The notes under the pieces: model-generated
Databases searched by the model: none
What the model saw: only the letters and a program-made list of their open reading frames with translations
What the model was told of the DNA's origin: nothing
Source: Massilia putida
GTDB taxonomy: Bacteria > Pseudomonadota > Gammaproteobacteria > Burkholderiales > Burkholderiaceae_D
Direction of reading: 5' to 3'
Length of the DNA: 64,000 bases
NCBI RefSeq assembly: GCF_001941825.1
Contig: NZ_CP019038.1
Location: 4,092,001-4,156,000 of the forward strand
Position numbers and translations under genes: made by a program
Shown here: in pieces, positions 20,074-28,926 of the stretch
Layout: the number at the start of each line of letters is the position of its first letter
Numbering within the stretch: the stretch's first letter is position 1

Positions 20074-20763
20074 TCACGCGCCCAGCTTTTCCAGCCTATA
20101 ACCGTAACTGTATACCGGCACGAGGCGGAACCCGTTTTCCGGACGCAGGCGCAGCTTGTTGCGCACGCGCGAAACGTGGGTGTCCATCGTGCGCGACGGG
20201 ACGGCCGTTTCGCGCACCCAGATCGACTCGTGGATGTAGGCGCGCGACAGCGGACGGCCGAGGTTGCGGAAAAACAGCAGCGCCAGGTTGAATTCCTTGT
20301 GCGTGACGTCGATCTGCTCGCCGTCCATCATCAGGCGCCCCGGGCGGGTTTCGAAGATGTAGGGGCCGAATTGCAGCTGTTCGGCGCCGTTCTGCGACGG
20401 ATAAGCCCGGCGCAGCAGCGCTTGCGTGCGTGCCACCAGCTCGCCGCGGCGCAGCGGTTTGACGAGGTAGTCGTCGGCACCGGCCGTGACGCCGGCGACG
20501 ATGTCGTCTTCGGCAGCGCTGCCGGCAAGGAACATGGTCGGGGTATTCGGCGCCAGTTTTTCCTTGGCACGGCGCAGCAGTTCCGCCGCCGGGACGTCGG
20601 TCACTTGCCAGTCGACGATCAGCAGGTCGGTGCTGTCCTTGCGCAGTTGCCCCAGCAACTCTTTGCCACTGTCAAATGCTTGACAGCTGTGCCCAGCTCC
20701 GTTCAGAACTTGGCAGATGAGTTCTGCCTGGGTCGTATCGTTGTCCAGTACGGATATTCTCAT
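20074..20763 (-). CDS. OmpR/PhoB-family response regulator
   Basis: The 229-residue protein has a receiver domain with phosphoacceptor Asp in LLIVDWQV (about residue 50) and conserved Lys in YLVKPL, and a winged-helix DNA-binding domain with the family end motif TMDTHVSRVRNKLRL and VYSYGYRLE. The acidic pair at the N-terminus is reduced to LDNDT, a small departure from the usual DD. No histidine kinase is adjacent, so it is an orphan regulator. It precedes hemA in the same direction and is divergent from the gene at 20974. Its targets are unknown. Confidence 0.9.
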   Translation of the reverse strand: MRISVLDNDTTQAELICQVLNGAGHSCQAFDSGKELLGQLRKDSTDLLIVDWQVTDVPAAELLRRAKEKLAPNTPTMFLAGSAAEDDIVAGVTAGADDYLVKPLRRGELVARTQALLRRAYPSQNGAEQLQFGPYIFETRPGRLMMDGEQIDVTHKEFNLALLFFRNLGRPLSRAYIHESIWVRETAVPSRTMDTHVSRVRNKLRLRPENGFRLVPVYSYGYRLEKLGA

Positions 20764-20910
20764 GATTTTCAGGCTGTCTTAGCTGTGGGACTGTAGGACA
20801 TCACTGTAGGAACATTCCTACAATGTCACTAAATATATCAGACTTTTAAAACGCAAAGCTACCGATGCCTCAGATAAATTCACATTTTCGTTGGGTAATT
20901 ACGTCATAGT

Positions 20911-20930
20911 TGTGTCAAGCCGATGACACA
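20911..20930. promoter_or_regulatory. Dyad-symmetric operator candidate
   Basis: TGTGTCA-AGCCGA-TGACACA is a perfect 7-bp inverted repeat with a 6-bp spacer in the AT-rich divergent region between the OmpR-family regulator and the gene at 20974. A second small dyad (CTGAC-N8-GTCAG) lies 16 bp further on, before the start codon. The binding protein is unknown. Confidence 0.4.
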
Positions 20931-20973
20931 CTCGCGGTTACACTGTCCTGACATCCTTTGGTCAGGAGTGGAT

Positions 20974-21486
20974 ATGTTCAGGAAAAAAAGCCAGGAAAAG
21001 AGCGGGGAGCTGGCCCTGCTGCCGGTCTCCGGCGAGGACCTCGAACGGGTGCGCGAGCGTTGCCGCGGCCTCGTGCGCAAGCGCGCGGCCATCTCCGCCG
21101 GCGTGTCCGTGATTCCCCTGCCGGGCGTGGACGTCGTGGCGGACCTGTCCAGCTTTGCCGTGATGGTGGAAGAGATCAACCAAGCGTTCGGACTGTCGCC
21201 CGACCAGATCGACCGGCTGCAGCCGCGCATGCGCATCGCCGCCTACCAGGCCGTGGCGGCGCTGGGCGGTACGCTGGTGGGCAAGATTGTGACGAAGGAA
21301 CTCGTCCTGAAACTGTTGCGGAAGTCGGGCGCCAAGCTGGCGGCCAAGTCGGCGGCGAAGATCGTGCCGCTGGCGGGGCAAGTCGCGTCGGCGGCGATCG
21401 GCTTCGCGTTATTCAGGCAGATGGGATACCAGCACGTGGAAGCCTGTTCGCGCGTGGCGCGCGAGGTGTCGGCGGCAACGGCATAG
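20974..21486 (+). CDS. Helical membrane-associated protein, DUF697/EcsC-like
   Basis: The 170-residue protein is unnamed. The ATG at 20974 has AGGAG at a good distance; a longer reading from 20923 has no ribosome site. The sequence has a charged N-terminal 40 residues, a conserved-looking segment SAGVSVIPLPGVDVVADLSSF and amphipathic glycine/alanine-rich helices (GGTLVGKIVTKELV, AAKIVPLAGQVASAAIGFALF). Small-residue helices with a proline-glycine PLPGVD turn recall DUF697 domains of dynamin-like or YcjF-type GTPase partners. No GTPase motif is present. It is monocistronic, with a repeat after it. Membrane association is likely; its role is unknown. Confidence 0.6.
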   Translation: MFRKKSQEKSGELALLPVSGEDLERVRERCRGLVRKRAAISAGVSVIPLPGVDVVADLSSFAVMVEEINQAFGLSPDQIDRLQPRMRIAAYQAVAALGGTLVGKIVTKELVLKLLRKSGAKLAAKSAAKIVPLAGQVASAAIGFALFRQMGYQHVEACSRVAREVSAATA

Positions 21487-21504
21487 GGTGGACCGGGACG
21501 CTTG

Positions 21505-21581
21505 GTAGGGTGGGCACGCTGTGCCCACGCGAACGTCAGCGAACCGCATACGTTACGCGTGGGCTCGGGAGCCCACCCTAC
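21505..21581. repeat. Inverted-repeat element (family D) overlapping the minE stop
   Basis: The arms GTAGGGTGGGCACGCTGTGCCCACGCG and its imperfect complement (21555-21581) enclose a short spacer containing AACGT/ACGTT. The arms also fold locally (GGGCAC-GCT-GTGCCC). The TAGGGTGGGC...GCCCACCCTA pattern is a widespread small element in proteobacteria. Its right end overlaps minE and supplies the TAG stop codon at 21578-21580. Confidence 0.75.
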
Positions 21582-21829
21582 GCGTCCGGCAGGACGACGT
21601 TGACGTCGAGAACTTCCAGGTTGCCCTGGCGGTCGAGGGAAATCTTGATGTCCTCGGCGTTGACCTTCGTGTACTTGGAAATCACTTCGATCAGCTCGCG
21701 GTGCAGGGCGGGCAGGAAATCCGGGCCGCCGCGGCCGCTGCGTTCGCGGGCGATGATGATCTGCAGCCTTTCCTTGGCCGCCGTCGCGCTTTTCTGATTC
21801 TTGGGGAACAGGAATGAGAGCAGAGGCAT
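21578..21829 (-). CDS. minE: Cell division topological specificity factor MinE
   Basis: The 83-residue protein has the MinE layout: an N-terminal amphipathic membrane-targeting and anti-MinCD helix ([28 protein letters not shown]) followed by the C-terminal dimerisation domain ([23 protein letters not shown]). It stimulates MinD ATPase and drives pole-to-pole oscillation. It starts 1 bp after the minD stop, in the usual minC-minD-minE order. The terminal stop codon lies within a repeat element, so the last residues (VVLPDA) may have been trimmed or extended by its insertion. Confidence 0.96.
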   Translation of the reverse strand: MPLLSFLFPKNQKSATAAKERLQIIIARERSGRGGPDFLPALHRELIEVISKYTKVNAEDIKISLDRQGNLEVLDVNVVLPDA

Positions 21830-21830
21830 A

Positions 21831-22646
21831 TCACTTTGCTCCGAACAGACGCTGCAGGAAACCCGGCTTTTCGTAGTTGGTGAAGCGCAGCGGGACTTCT
21901 TCGCCCAGGAATCGCGACACGACGTCCTGGTAGGCCTGGGCCACGTCCGTGTCCTTGAAATGGATGGCCGGATTGCCCTGGTTCGACGCGTGCAGCACGG
22001 CTTCCGATTCCGGGATGATGCCGAGCAGGGGAATGCGCAGGATTTCCTGCACGTCCTGGAACGACAGCATCTCGTCGTTTTCCACGCGGCGCGGCGAATA
22101 GCGGGTGATCAAGAGGTGTTCCTTGACGGGCTCGCCGCCGCTCTGGGCGCGACGCGACTTGGCCTGCAGGATGCCGAGGATGCGGTCGGAGTCGCGCACC
22201 GACGACACTTCCGGATTCGTCACGATCAGGGCCTCGTCGGCGAACGTCAGCGCCATCAGGGCGCCGTGCTCGATACCGGCCGGCGAATCGCAGATGATGT
22301 ATTCGAAGTCCATCTTGACCAGCTCGTTCAGCACCTGCTCGACGCCTTCTTCGGTCAGCGCGTCCTTGTCGCGCGTCTGCGATGCCGGCAGGATGAACAG
22401 GTTGTCGCAGTGCTTGTCCTTGATCATGGCCTGGGTCAGGCTCGCTTCGCCGTTGATGACGTTGATCAGGTCGTAGACGACGCGGCGTTCGCAACCCATG
22501 ATCAGGTCGAGGTTGCGCAGGCCGACGTCGAAGTCGATGACGGCGGTCTTGTGGCCGCGCATCGCGAGGCCAGTCGAGAAGCTTGCGCTCGAAGTGGTCT
22601 TGCCCACACCGCCCTTACCGGACGTTACAACGATAATTCTTGCCAT
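21831..22646 (-). CDS. minD: Septum site-determining ATPase MinD
   Basis: The 271-residue deviant Walker A ATPase has [13 protein letters not shown] near residue 10, the MinD/ParA motif [13 protein letters not shown], the Walker B region [11 protein letters not shown] and the C-terminal membrane-targeting amphipathic helix ([12 protein letters not shown]). It dimerises with ATP on the membrane and recruits MinC and MinE. Gene order and 1-bp spacing to minE show a single operon with minC 52 bp upstream. Confidence 0.98.
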   Translation of the reverse strand: MARIIVVTSGKGGVGKTTSSASFSTGLAMRGHKTAVIDFDVGLRNLDLIMGCERRVVYDLINVINGEASLTQAMIKDKHCDNLFILPASQTRDKDALTEEGVEQVLNELVKMDFEYIICDSPAGIEHGALMALTFADEALIVTNPEVSSVRDSDRILGILQAKSRRAQSGGEPVKEHLLITRYSPRRVENDEMLSFQDVQEILRIPLLGIIPESEAVLHASNQGNPAIHFKDTDVAQAYQDVVSRFLGEEVPLRFTNYEKPGFLQRLFGAK

Positions 22647-22698
22647 GAAAAAATTGTGTCCTTTTCAGTATCTGGTCAGTGCTGGTACATGGCGCGCT

Positions 22699-23484
22699 TT
22701 AGTTGCGGGTCGCCGAACCCAGCGATGATATATCGATTCGGTCGCCGACCAAACGGATTTGTGCCGGCTGGCGTGCCACCTCGGCCGGAAAACCCTCGTC
22801 GAACGTGCGGTAAACGCCCGCGATCGACACCAGTTCCGGCTGCAATTGCAGCGCGAAGATGCGCGCGCCCGCATTGCCCGACGCGCCGGCCAGGGCACGG
22901 CCGTGCAGCGGCGCGTACACGTGGATGCTGCCGTCGGCGATGAGCTCGGCGCCATTGTTCACGACGGCAGTCACGATCAGGTCGGTGCCGCGCGCGTAGA
23001 TGCGCTGGCCGGCGCGCACCGGCGTGTCGACGATCATCGCCTGGACCGGCGCGAGGGCGGCCGGCGCGGGGGCGGGTGCCGGGGCGGCCGTGTCGACCGG
23101 CGCGGGCGCGGGGGCAGGCGCGGGCATCTCGCGGTCGCGGCCGGCGCTGGTTTGCAAGCCGCTGGTGCCGTCGTCCAGGAACAGGTCGTGGGCACGGATC
23201 ACGTCGTGCAGCTTGGCCGGCGCGCCGCGCACGGCGACGGCGTTCAGCCGGTACTTCTTGAGCAGCGCGACCAGCGACTCCCAGTCGATGTGCGCAGCTT
23301 CCTCGGCGATGCCGGCGACGTCGATGACGGCGAATTCATCCTCGGAGAAATCGGATACACCCCCGGTCATCTGCTTGAGCGCGGCATCGATCGCGATCGG
23401 ATCGGCCGAGTGCAGGATGGTCGAAATGGCCACGACCGTGGAGATCTTGATTTCGATGGGTAGGGGGCTCGAGCTTTTGGGCAT
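22699..23484 (-). CDS. minC: Septum site-determining protein MinC
   Basis: This 261-residue FtsZ polymerisation inhibitor has an N-terminal domain (about 1-110), an Ala/Pro-rich linker (about 115-150) and a C-terminal beta-helix domain with TPVRAGQRIYARGTDLIV and the MinD-binding RALAGASGN region. The long Ala-Pro linker is typical of beta-proteobacterial MinC proteins. It opens the min operon; the AT-rich region upstream should hold its promoter. Confidence 0.96.
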   Translation of the reverse strand: MPKSSSPLPIEIKISTVVAISTILHSADPIAIDAALKQMTGGVSDFSEDEFAVIDVAGIAEEAAHIDWESLVALLKKYRLNAVAVRGAPAKLHDVIRAHDLFLDDGTSGLQTSAGRDREMPAPAPAPAPVDTAAPAPAPAPAALAPVQAMIVDTPVRAGQRIYARGTDLIVTAVVNNGAELIADGSIHVYAPLHGRALAGASGNAGARIFALQLQPELVSIAGVYRTFDEGFPAEVARQPAQIRLVGDRIDISSLGSATRN

Positions 23485-23953
23485 AAATCAATGTGGTTGG
23501 CTTAGCCCGTGCATTCTACTGTGAAATTTAGCCCAACGGAAAAGGGTTTTGGCCGAGTTTATACGGGCGGCAACCCCTGTTTCCTGAACAAAAATAATGT
23601 CTGATAAAGATGCTCAGCCTTAAGCCAAATCAAGAAATAGACTGTTTTTTCCGTTGCATAAGCTGATAAGATTGATTTTGCTTAAACAAATTTTAAGCGA
23701 GGTCACTAATATTGTTGGCTTTCTGCCCAAGCCTTAGCGGAGATTGAGATTCATCAAGCGCACGACATGGTCGACCTGCCGCACACGCCGGCGTCACCCG
23801 CATCCGATGTAACCCATGTTTGCGATGTCACCGGCTTACCGCAACCGTTGTGCTTGTTTTTGGATTCTTCCAGGCCTGGTCAGAAAAAGGCCGACAGCAG
23901 GGCTGTCCACTCATTGAACCCCGGCCGCTGGGGCCGGGATACCGGAGATTGAT
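23485..23953. promoter_or_regulatory. Divergent minC/phaA intergenic region
   Basis: No convincing gene lies here; a 61-codon frame at 23767-23952 has no ribosome site or recognisable content. The left two thirds (about 23520-23720) are strikingly AT-rich for this genome and probably hold the divergent promoters, though I cannot assign -35/-10 boxes with confidence. The last 100 bp before phaA can form several small stems (for example GACAGC-AGG-GCTGTC and a CCCGGC...GCCGGG pair), giving a structured leader that ends in a GGAG ribosome site. Confidence 0.45.
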
Positions 23954-25129
23954 ATGGAAGATGTCGTAATCGTGGCCGCAGGCCGTACTGCAATCGGCAA
24001 GTTCGGTGGCACGCTCTCAAAAATTCCGGCTGCCGAGCTAGGCGCCCAGGTCATCAAGCACTTGCTGACGAAGACGGGCATCGATCCGGCCGCGGTCAGC
24101 GAAGTCATCATGGGCCAGGTCCTGACGGCCGGCGTCGGCCAGAACCCGGCGCGCCAGGCGGTCATCAAGAGCGGCCTGCCGGACAAAGTGCCGGCCTTTA
24201 CCCTGAACATGGTGTGCGGCTCCGGCCTGCGCGCCACCCACCTGGCGGCTCAGGCCATCAAGTGCGGCGACGCGTCCATCGTGATCGCCGGCGGCCAGGA
24301 AAACATGAGCGCTTCGCCGCACGTGCTGAACGGTTCGCGCGACGGTTTCCGCATGGGCGATGCCAAGCTGACCGACACGATGATCGTCGACGGCCTGTGG
24401 GACGTCTACAACCAGTACCACATGGGCGTGACGGCCGAGAACGTCGCACGCAAGTACGAGATCTCGCGCCAGGAACAGGACGAATTCGCGCTGCAATCGC
24501 AGCTGAAGGCGGAAGCCGCGCAAAAGGCCGGCAAGTTCAAGGACGAGATCATCCCGATCGAGATCGCCTCCAAGAAGGGCACCACCGTTTTCGATACCGA
24601 CGAGTATCCGAAGCACGGCGCCACGCTGGAAGGCCTGTCCAGCCTGCGTCCGGCCTTCAATAAAGAGGGCACCGTCACCGCCGGCAACGCGTCCGGCCTG
24701 AACGACGGCGCCGCCGCCGTGATCATGATGTCGGCCTCGAAGGCCAAGGAACTGGGCCTGACCCCGCTGGCCCGCATCAAGGCCTATTCGTCGGCCGGCC
24801 TGGACCCGGCCATCATGGGCATGGGCCCGGTCGACGCCGCCCGCCAGGCGCTGGAAAAGGCCGGCTGGACGCACGACGAAGTCGACCTAATGGAAATCAA
24901 CGAAGCTTTCGCCGCCCAGGCCGTCGCCGTCAACAAGCAGATGGGCTGGGACACGTCGAAGATCAACGTCAACGGCGGCGCGATCGCGCTGGGCCACCCG
25001 ATCGGTGCCTCGGGCGCGCGCGTGCTGGTGAGCCTGCTGCACGAAATGATCCGCCGCGACGCCAAGAAGGGCCTGGCTGCCCTGTGCATCGGCGGCGGCA
25101 TGGGCGTTGCCCTGGCGGTCGAGCGCTGA
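23954..25129 (+). CDS. phaA: Acetyl-CoA acetyltransferase (beta-ketothiolase)
   Basis: The 391-residue thiolase condenses two acetyl-CoA to acetoacetyl-CoA. The nucleophilic cysteine is C88 in NMVCGSGL, matching PhaA of Cupriavidus. The other catalytic residues are in [10 protein letters not shown] and CIGGGMG near the C-terminus, and the loop NEAFAAQAV is present. The next gene encodes an acetoacetyl-CoA reductase, so the pair supplies 3-hydroxybutyryl-CoA for polyhydroxybutyrate. No PHA synthase gene lies in the window. Confidence 0.95.
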   Translation: MEDVVIVAAGRTAIGKFGGTLSKIPAAELGAQVIKHLLTKTGIDPAAVSEVIMGQVLTAGVGQNPARQAVIKSGLPDKVPAFTLNMVCGSGLRATHLAAQAIKCGDASIVIAGGQENMSASPHVLNGSRDGFRMGDAKLTDTMIVDGLWDVYNQYHMGVTAENVARKYEISRQEQDEFALQSQLKAEAAQKAGKFKDEIIPIEIASKKGTTVFDTDEYPKHGATLEGLSSLRPAFNKEGTVTAGNASGLNDGAAAVIMMSASKAKELGLTPLARIKAYSSAGLDPAIMGMGPVDAARQALEKAGWTHDEVDLMEINEAFAAQAVAVNKQMGWDTSKINVNGGAIALGHPIGASGARVLVSLLHEMIRRDAKKGLAALCIGGGMGVALAVER

Positions 25130-25137
25130 TTCATCAT

Positions 25138-25169
25138 CCGCACGGCGCCACCGCTGGGGCGCCGTGCGG
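25138..25169 (+). terminator. Strong GC hairpin between phaA and phaB
   Basis: CCGCACGGCGCC and GGCGCCGTGCGG form a perfect 12-bp stem around an 8-nt loop just after the phaA stop. Only GTTTCGT follows, with no run of Ts, so it may be a weak terminator, an attenuator or an mRNA-stabilising hairpin that sets the phaA:phaB ratio. Confidence 0.5.
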
Positions 25170-25223
25170 GTTTCGTAGTCAACAAAGTGTGTACGCTATC
25201 AAGCGAAAAACTAGGAGAAGACA

Positions 25224-25964
25224 ATGGCTAGAGTGGCATTAGTGACCGGCGGCATGGGCGGCCTGGGTGAAGCGATCTGCATCAAGCTGGCGGCGCTCGG
25301 CTACAAGGTCGTGACGACGTACTCGCCGGGCAGCAAGAAGGCGGAAGGCTGGCTGGCGTCGATGCGCGAACAGGGCCATGACTTCAAGGCCTATGAGTGC
25401 GACGTGTCCGATTACGACTCGGCCCAGGCCTGCGTAGCCAAGGTCGTGCAGGAAGTCGGCCCGGTCGACGTGCTGGTCAACAACGCGGGTATCACGCGCG
25501 ATATGACCTTCAAGAAGATGGACAAGGTCAATTGGGATGCGGTCATTAAGACCAACCTCGATTCCGTGTTCAATATGACCAAGCCCGTCGCCGACGGCAT
25601 GGTCGAGCGCGGTTGGGGCCGCATCATCAACATCTCGTCCGTCAACGGCCAGAAGGGCGCGTTCGGCCAGACCAACTACTCGGCGGCCAAGGCCGGCATC
25701 CACGGCTTCACGAAGGCCCTGGCGCTGGAAGTGGCGCGCAAGGGCGTCACCGTCAACACCATCTCGCCGGGCTATATCGGCACCAAGATGGTGACCGACA
25801 TCCCGGCCGAAGTGCTGGAATCGAAGATCCTGCCGCAGATCCCGATGGGCCGCCTGGGCAAGCCGGAAGAAGTCGCCGGCCTGGTCGCGTACCTGTCGTC
25901 GGACGAGGCAGCCTTCGTCACCGGCGCCAACATCGCCATCAACGGCGGCCAGCACATGCAGTAA
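25224..25964 (+). CDS. phaB: Acetoacetyl-CoA reductase
   Basis: This 246-residue short-chain dehydrogenase reduces acetoacetyl-CoA to (R)-3-hydroxybutyryl-CoA with NADPH. It shows the glycine motif TGGMGGLGEAIC, NNAG, the catalytic Ser in NISSVNGQKGAFGQ and the YSAAKAG Tyr-Lys pair. The GITRD and QTNYSAAKAGIHGF segments are characteristic of PhaB rather than FabG. It follows phaA by 94 bp with a GGAG ribosome site, so it is partly separate from phaA. Confidence 0.95.
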   Translation: MARVALVTGGMGGLGEAICIKLAALGYKVVTTYSPGSKKAEGWLASMREQGHDFKAYECDVSDYDSAQACVAKVVQEVGPVDVLVNNAGITRDMTFKKMDKVNWDAVIKTNLDSVFNMTKPVADGMVERGWGRIINISSVNGQKGAFGQTNYSAAKAGIHGFTKALALEVARKGVTVNTISPGYIGTKMVTDIPAEVLESKILPQIPMGRLGKPEEVAGLVAYLSSDEAAFVTGANIAINGGQHMQ

Positions 25965-25978
25965 GCCTCACCCTTGCA

Positions 25979-26034
25979 ACCGGGGTCAGAGCCCGATTTT
26001 AGGCAATTTCCTAAAACAGGGCTCTGACCCCGGT
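25979..26034. repeat. Palindromic GGGGTCAGAGC element (family C, copy 2)
   Basis: This copy is nearly identical to 17530-17585, with arms ACCGGGGTCAGAGC and GCTCTGACCCCGGT. The middle differs by a few bases that keep the inner symmetry (TTTTAGGCAATTTCCTAAAA). It begins 14 bp after the phaB stop and could double as its transcription terminator hairpin. Confidence 0.8.
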
Positions 26035-26115
26035 GTTCGCCTGCGCGCCGGGGCACGGCCAGGTGTCGTATCCTCGTTCCGACGGCCGCCATCGGGCGCG
26101 CGTGGGAAGAAGGCG

Positions 26116-26502
26116 ATGATCGATACTGAACAAGTGAAGGCCGTGGTGCGCCTGCCGGCGCCGCAGCGCTATGAATATTTCGTCAAGCGCGTGGCCGCCA
26201 CGGGCATCGTGTGGGGCCTGTACCGCAACGGCTGGGCGCTGGCCGAAAAGGACGATGGAACGCTCGTGTTCGCCATGTGGCCGGACCGAGAATTCGCGCA
26301 GCTGTGCGCCGAATTCGAGTGGGAAGGGTACGAGCCGCACGCCTTTTCCCTGGACGACCTGCTGGGCGAGCTGCTGCCCCAGCTGCAGCAGGACGGCCTC
26401 GTGCCCGGCATCTTCCGCACGCCCGGTTCGAAAGGCGTGATGCCCACGCCGGGCCTGCTGCGCGTGGACCTCGAGGACGAATTGCGCAGCCTCGACGCTT
26501 GA
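26116..26502 (+). CDS. DUF2750 domain-containing protein
   Basis: The 128-residue cytoplasmic protein matches the DUF2750 pattern: APQRYEYFVKRVAATGIVWGLY near the start, an acidic middle (AEKDDGTLVFAMWPDREFA) and a C-terminal LLRVDLEDELR. The family has no assigned function. The start follows GGAAGAAGG. It is separated from the downstream PLP-enzyme gene by only 15 bp and may be co-transcribed with it. Confidence 0.75.
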   Translation: MIDTEQVKAVVRLPAPQRYEYFVKRVAATGIVWGLYRNGWALAEKDDGTLVFAMWPDREFAQLCAEFEWEGYEPHAFSLDDLLGELLPQLQQDGLVPGIFRTPGSKGVMPTPGLLRVDLEDELRSLDA

Positions 26503-26517
26503 TTGGAGACGACCATC

Positions 26518-27837
26518 ATGAATGCATTGCCGCACGGCGCATTGGCCCTGTCCAGCCTGGAAGAACAGATGCTGCTGCCCGGCGTGAAGGGCTTGCCGTT
26601 GACGGCGCCGCTGCGCCAGGGCGCCATCGGCGTGCAGGGCTGGAATGTGCTGCATGGCGATACGAGTTATCCCGTCGCGGTCCTTAAAACGTCCGCGCTG
26701 CGCCACAATCTCGACTGGATGCGCGACTTTTGCGAACGCCACGGCGTGCGCATCGCGCCGCACGGCAAGACGACGATGTGCCCGCAGCTGTTCGGCGCCC
26801 AGCTGGCGGCTGGCGCCTGGGGCATCACCTTGGCGAACGCGGTGCAGGTGCGGGTGGCGCACCGCTTCGGCGTGCGCCGCGTGCTCGTCGCGAACCAGCT
26901 CGTCGCGCGCAGCGACGTGCGCATGGTGCTGCAACTGCTGCACGACGACCCCGGTTTCGAATGCGTCGTGCTGGCGGACTCGCTGGCCGGCGTGGCGCGC
27001 CTGTCGGAGGAAGTCGACGCGCACCCGCTCACGCGGCCGTTGTCCGTGCTGGTCGAACTGGGCCTGTCGGGCAAGCGCGCCGGCTGCCGCACGCCGGAGG
27101 AAGCGCTGACGGTGGCGCGCGCCATCGAACGGGCGCCGGGCCTCGTGCTCGCCGGCTTCGAAGGCTATGAGGGCTTGCTCGTCTCCGACGACCACGATGC
27201 CGACCTGCGCGCCGTCTCAAGCTTCGTCGCGCGCCTGTGCGCGCTCGTGCGCGAGGCCGACGACGAAGGCCTGTTCGGCACGCGCGAGATCCTCGTGACG
27301 GCGGGCGGCTCGTCGTACTTCGACCTCGTCGCGCGCGGCTTCCAGGAATTGCACGGCCTGTCGCGGCCTTTGGTCCCCGTGCTGCGCAGCGGCTGCTACC
27401 TGACGAGCGACCACGGGATGTACCGGCGCCACATCGCAGCGCTCGACGCGCGCGAAGGTGTAAAACCGGACGAAGGCCTGCGGCCGGCGCTGGAGATCTG
27501 GAGCGTCGTGCAGTCGCGTCCCGAACCGGGCCTCGCGATCCTCACGATGGGCAAGCGCGACGCGTCGCACGACGCCGGCCTGCCGCTGCCGCTGTGGCAT
27601 CACCGTCCGGGCCCCGGCGCCGCGCACACGCTGCCGGACGGCTGCGAGATCGTCAAGATGAACGACCAGCACGCGTACCTGCGCCTGCCGGACGGACCGG
27701 TGCGCGACATGCTGGCGGTGGGCGACCTGGTCGGCTGCGGCATCTCGCATCCGTGCACGACGTTCGACCGCTGGCCGCTGCTGCTGGCCGTGGACGACGA
27801 CTACGCCGTGGAATTCGCACTCAACACTTTCTTCTAG
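26518..27837 (+). CDS. PLP-dependent D-amino acid deaminase/D-threonine aldolase-like (DSD1 family)
   Basis: The 439-residue protein combines an alanine-racemase-like TIM barrel with a D-serine-dehydratase-like C-terminal domain. The PLP lysine is probably K57 in VAVLKTSALRHN. HGKTTMCPQLF and ELGLSGKRAGC fit the barrel, and GCGISHPCTTFDRW near the end carries the His and Cys that bind zinc in DSD1 enzymes. The likely reaction is deamination or retro-aldol cleavage of a D-beta-hydroxy amino acid. The start is ATG at 26518 after GGAG; a TTG at 26503 is rejected. Exact substrate is unknown. Confidence 0.82.
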   Translation: MNALPHGALALSSLEEQMLLPGVKGLPLTAPLRQGAIGVQGWNVLHGDTSYPVAVLKTSALRHNLDWMRDFCERHGVRIAPHGKTTMCPQLFGAQLAAGAWGITLANAVQVRVAHRFGVRRVLVANQLVARSDVRMVLQLLHDDPGFECVVLADSLAGVARLSEEVDAHPLTRPLSVLVELGLSGKRAGCRTPEEALTVARAIERAPGLVLAGFEGYEGLLVSDDHDADLRAVSSFVARLCALVREADDEGLFGTREILVTAGGSSYFDLVARGFQELHGLSRPLVPVLRSGCYLTSDHGMYRRHIAALDAREGVKPDEGLRPALEIWSVVQSRPEPGLAILTMGKRDASHDAGLPLPLWHHRPGPGAAHTLPDGCEIVKMNDQHAYLRLPDGPVRDMLAVGDLVGCGISHPCTTFDRWPLLLAVDDDYAVEFALNTFF

Positions 27838-27892
27838 AACGGCCGGGCGGTAGGCTACAATCGGTTGTCGTTTTTTCGCTGACCGATCCGCC

Positions 27893-28849
27893 ATGCCCGT
27901 CACCCCGCCGTCGCTGTTCCCGCCCATCCTCCCGAACCGTCATGGCATGCTGGCCGTGGACGACCTGCACACGATTTATTGGGAAGAGGTGGGCAACCCG
28001 AACGGCATCCCCGTCGTGTTCCTGCACGGCGGCCCGGGCGCGGGCCTGTCGCCGCAGCACCGCCGCTTCTTCGACCCGGCCACGTACCGCGTGATCCTGT
28101 TCGACCAGCGCGGCGCCGGCAAGTCGACGCCGCTGGGCGAATGGCGCAACAACACGACGCAGCTGCTCATCCAAGACATCGAACGCCTGCGCACGATGTT
28201 CGGCATCGAGCGCTGGCTCGTGTTCGGCGGCTCGTGGGGGTCGACGCTCGCGCTGGCCTACGGACAGGCGCACCCGGAGCGCTGCCTGGGCTTCGTCCTG
28301 CGCGGCATCTTCCTGTGCACGCCGGCCGAGATCGAATTCTTCCTGTACGGCGTGCAGTGGTTCTATCCGGAGCTGTACGACGAATTCGTCGCGCCGATTC
28401 CCCTTGAGGAACGCGGCGACCTCTTGAGCGCGTACACGAAGCGCCTGCTGTGCGACGACCCGCAGCAATACTGGCCCGCCGCGCGCGTGTGGAGCCGCTT
28501 CGAGGGCCGCCGCGTGTTCCTGCTGCCGCAGGAAGAAGAGCACTCGTCCGACACGCTCGACCTGGGCGTGGGCCGCCTCGAATCGCACTACATGGCGCAC
28601 GGCGCCTTCCTCGAGCCCGACCAGCTGCTGCGCGACGTCGGCCGCATTTCCCACCTGCCGGCCGTGATCGTGCAGGGCCGCTACGACGTGATCTGCCCGC
28701 CGCTGTCCGCGTACCGCCTGCACCAGGCCTGGGCCGGGTCGCGCCTGCGCATGATCCCGGACGCCGGCCATGGCGCGCTCGAGGTGGGTATTGCGCGCGC
28801 CCTCGTCGCGGCCACGGAGCAGTTCAAGCGCCACGGCCGTTTCGATTGA
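27893..28849 (+). CDS. pip: Prolyl aminopeptidase (proline iminopeptidase)
   Basis: This 318-residue alpha/beta hydrolase of peptidase family S33 has the oxyanion motif VVFLHGGPGAGLSPQHRRFFDP, the DQRGAGKSTP signature, the nucleophile elbow GGSWGSTLAL (serine near residue 112) and the late Asp and His in QGRYDVICP and DAGHGALE. These are hallmarks of prolyl aminopeptidases, which release N-terminal proline from peptides in the cytoplasm. It appears monocistronic. Confidence 0.93.
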   Translation: MPVTPPSLFPPILPNRHGMLAVDDLHTIYWEEVGNPNGIPVVFLHGGPGAGLSPQHRRFFDPATYRVILFDQRGAGKSTPLGEWRNNTTQLLIQDIERLRTMFGIERWLVFGGSWGSTLALAYGQAHPERCLGFVLRGIFLCTPAEIEFFLYGVQWFYPELYDEFVAPIPLEERGDLLSAYTKRLLCDDPQQYWPAARVWSRFEGRRVFLLPQEEEHSSDTLDLGVGRLESHYMAHGAFLEPDQLLRDVGRISHLPAVIVQGRYDVICPPLSAYRLHQAWAGSRLRMIPDAGHGALEVGIARALVAATEQFKRHGRFD

Positions 28850-28926
28850 AACGACAGTAACGGGGACGGAGGCCGCCGCCTGCTACACTGTCCCCAGCTT
28901 CTTACAATAACGACAAGCTACGCAGT

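Noticed and set aside
23767..23952. 61-codon frame before phaA as a small gene
   Set aside because: No ribosome site, no recognisable sequence, and it lies in the structured phaA leader.
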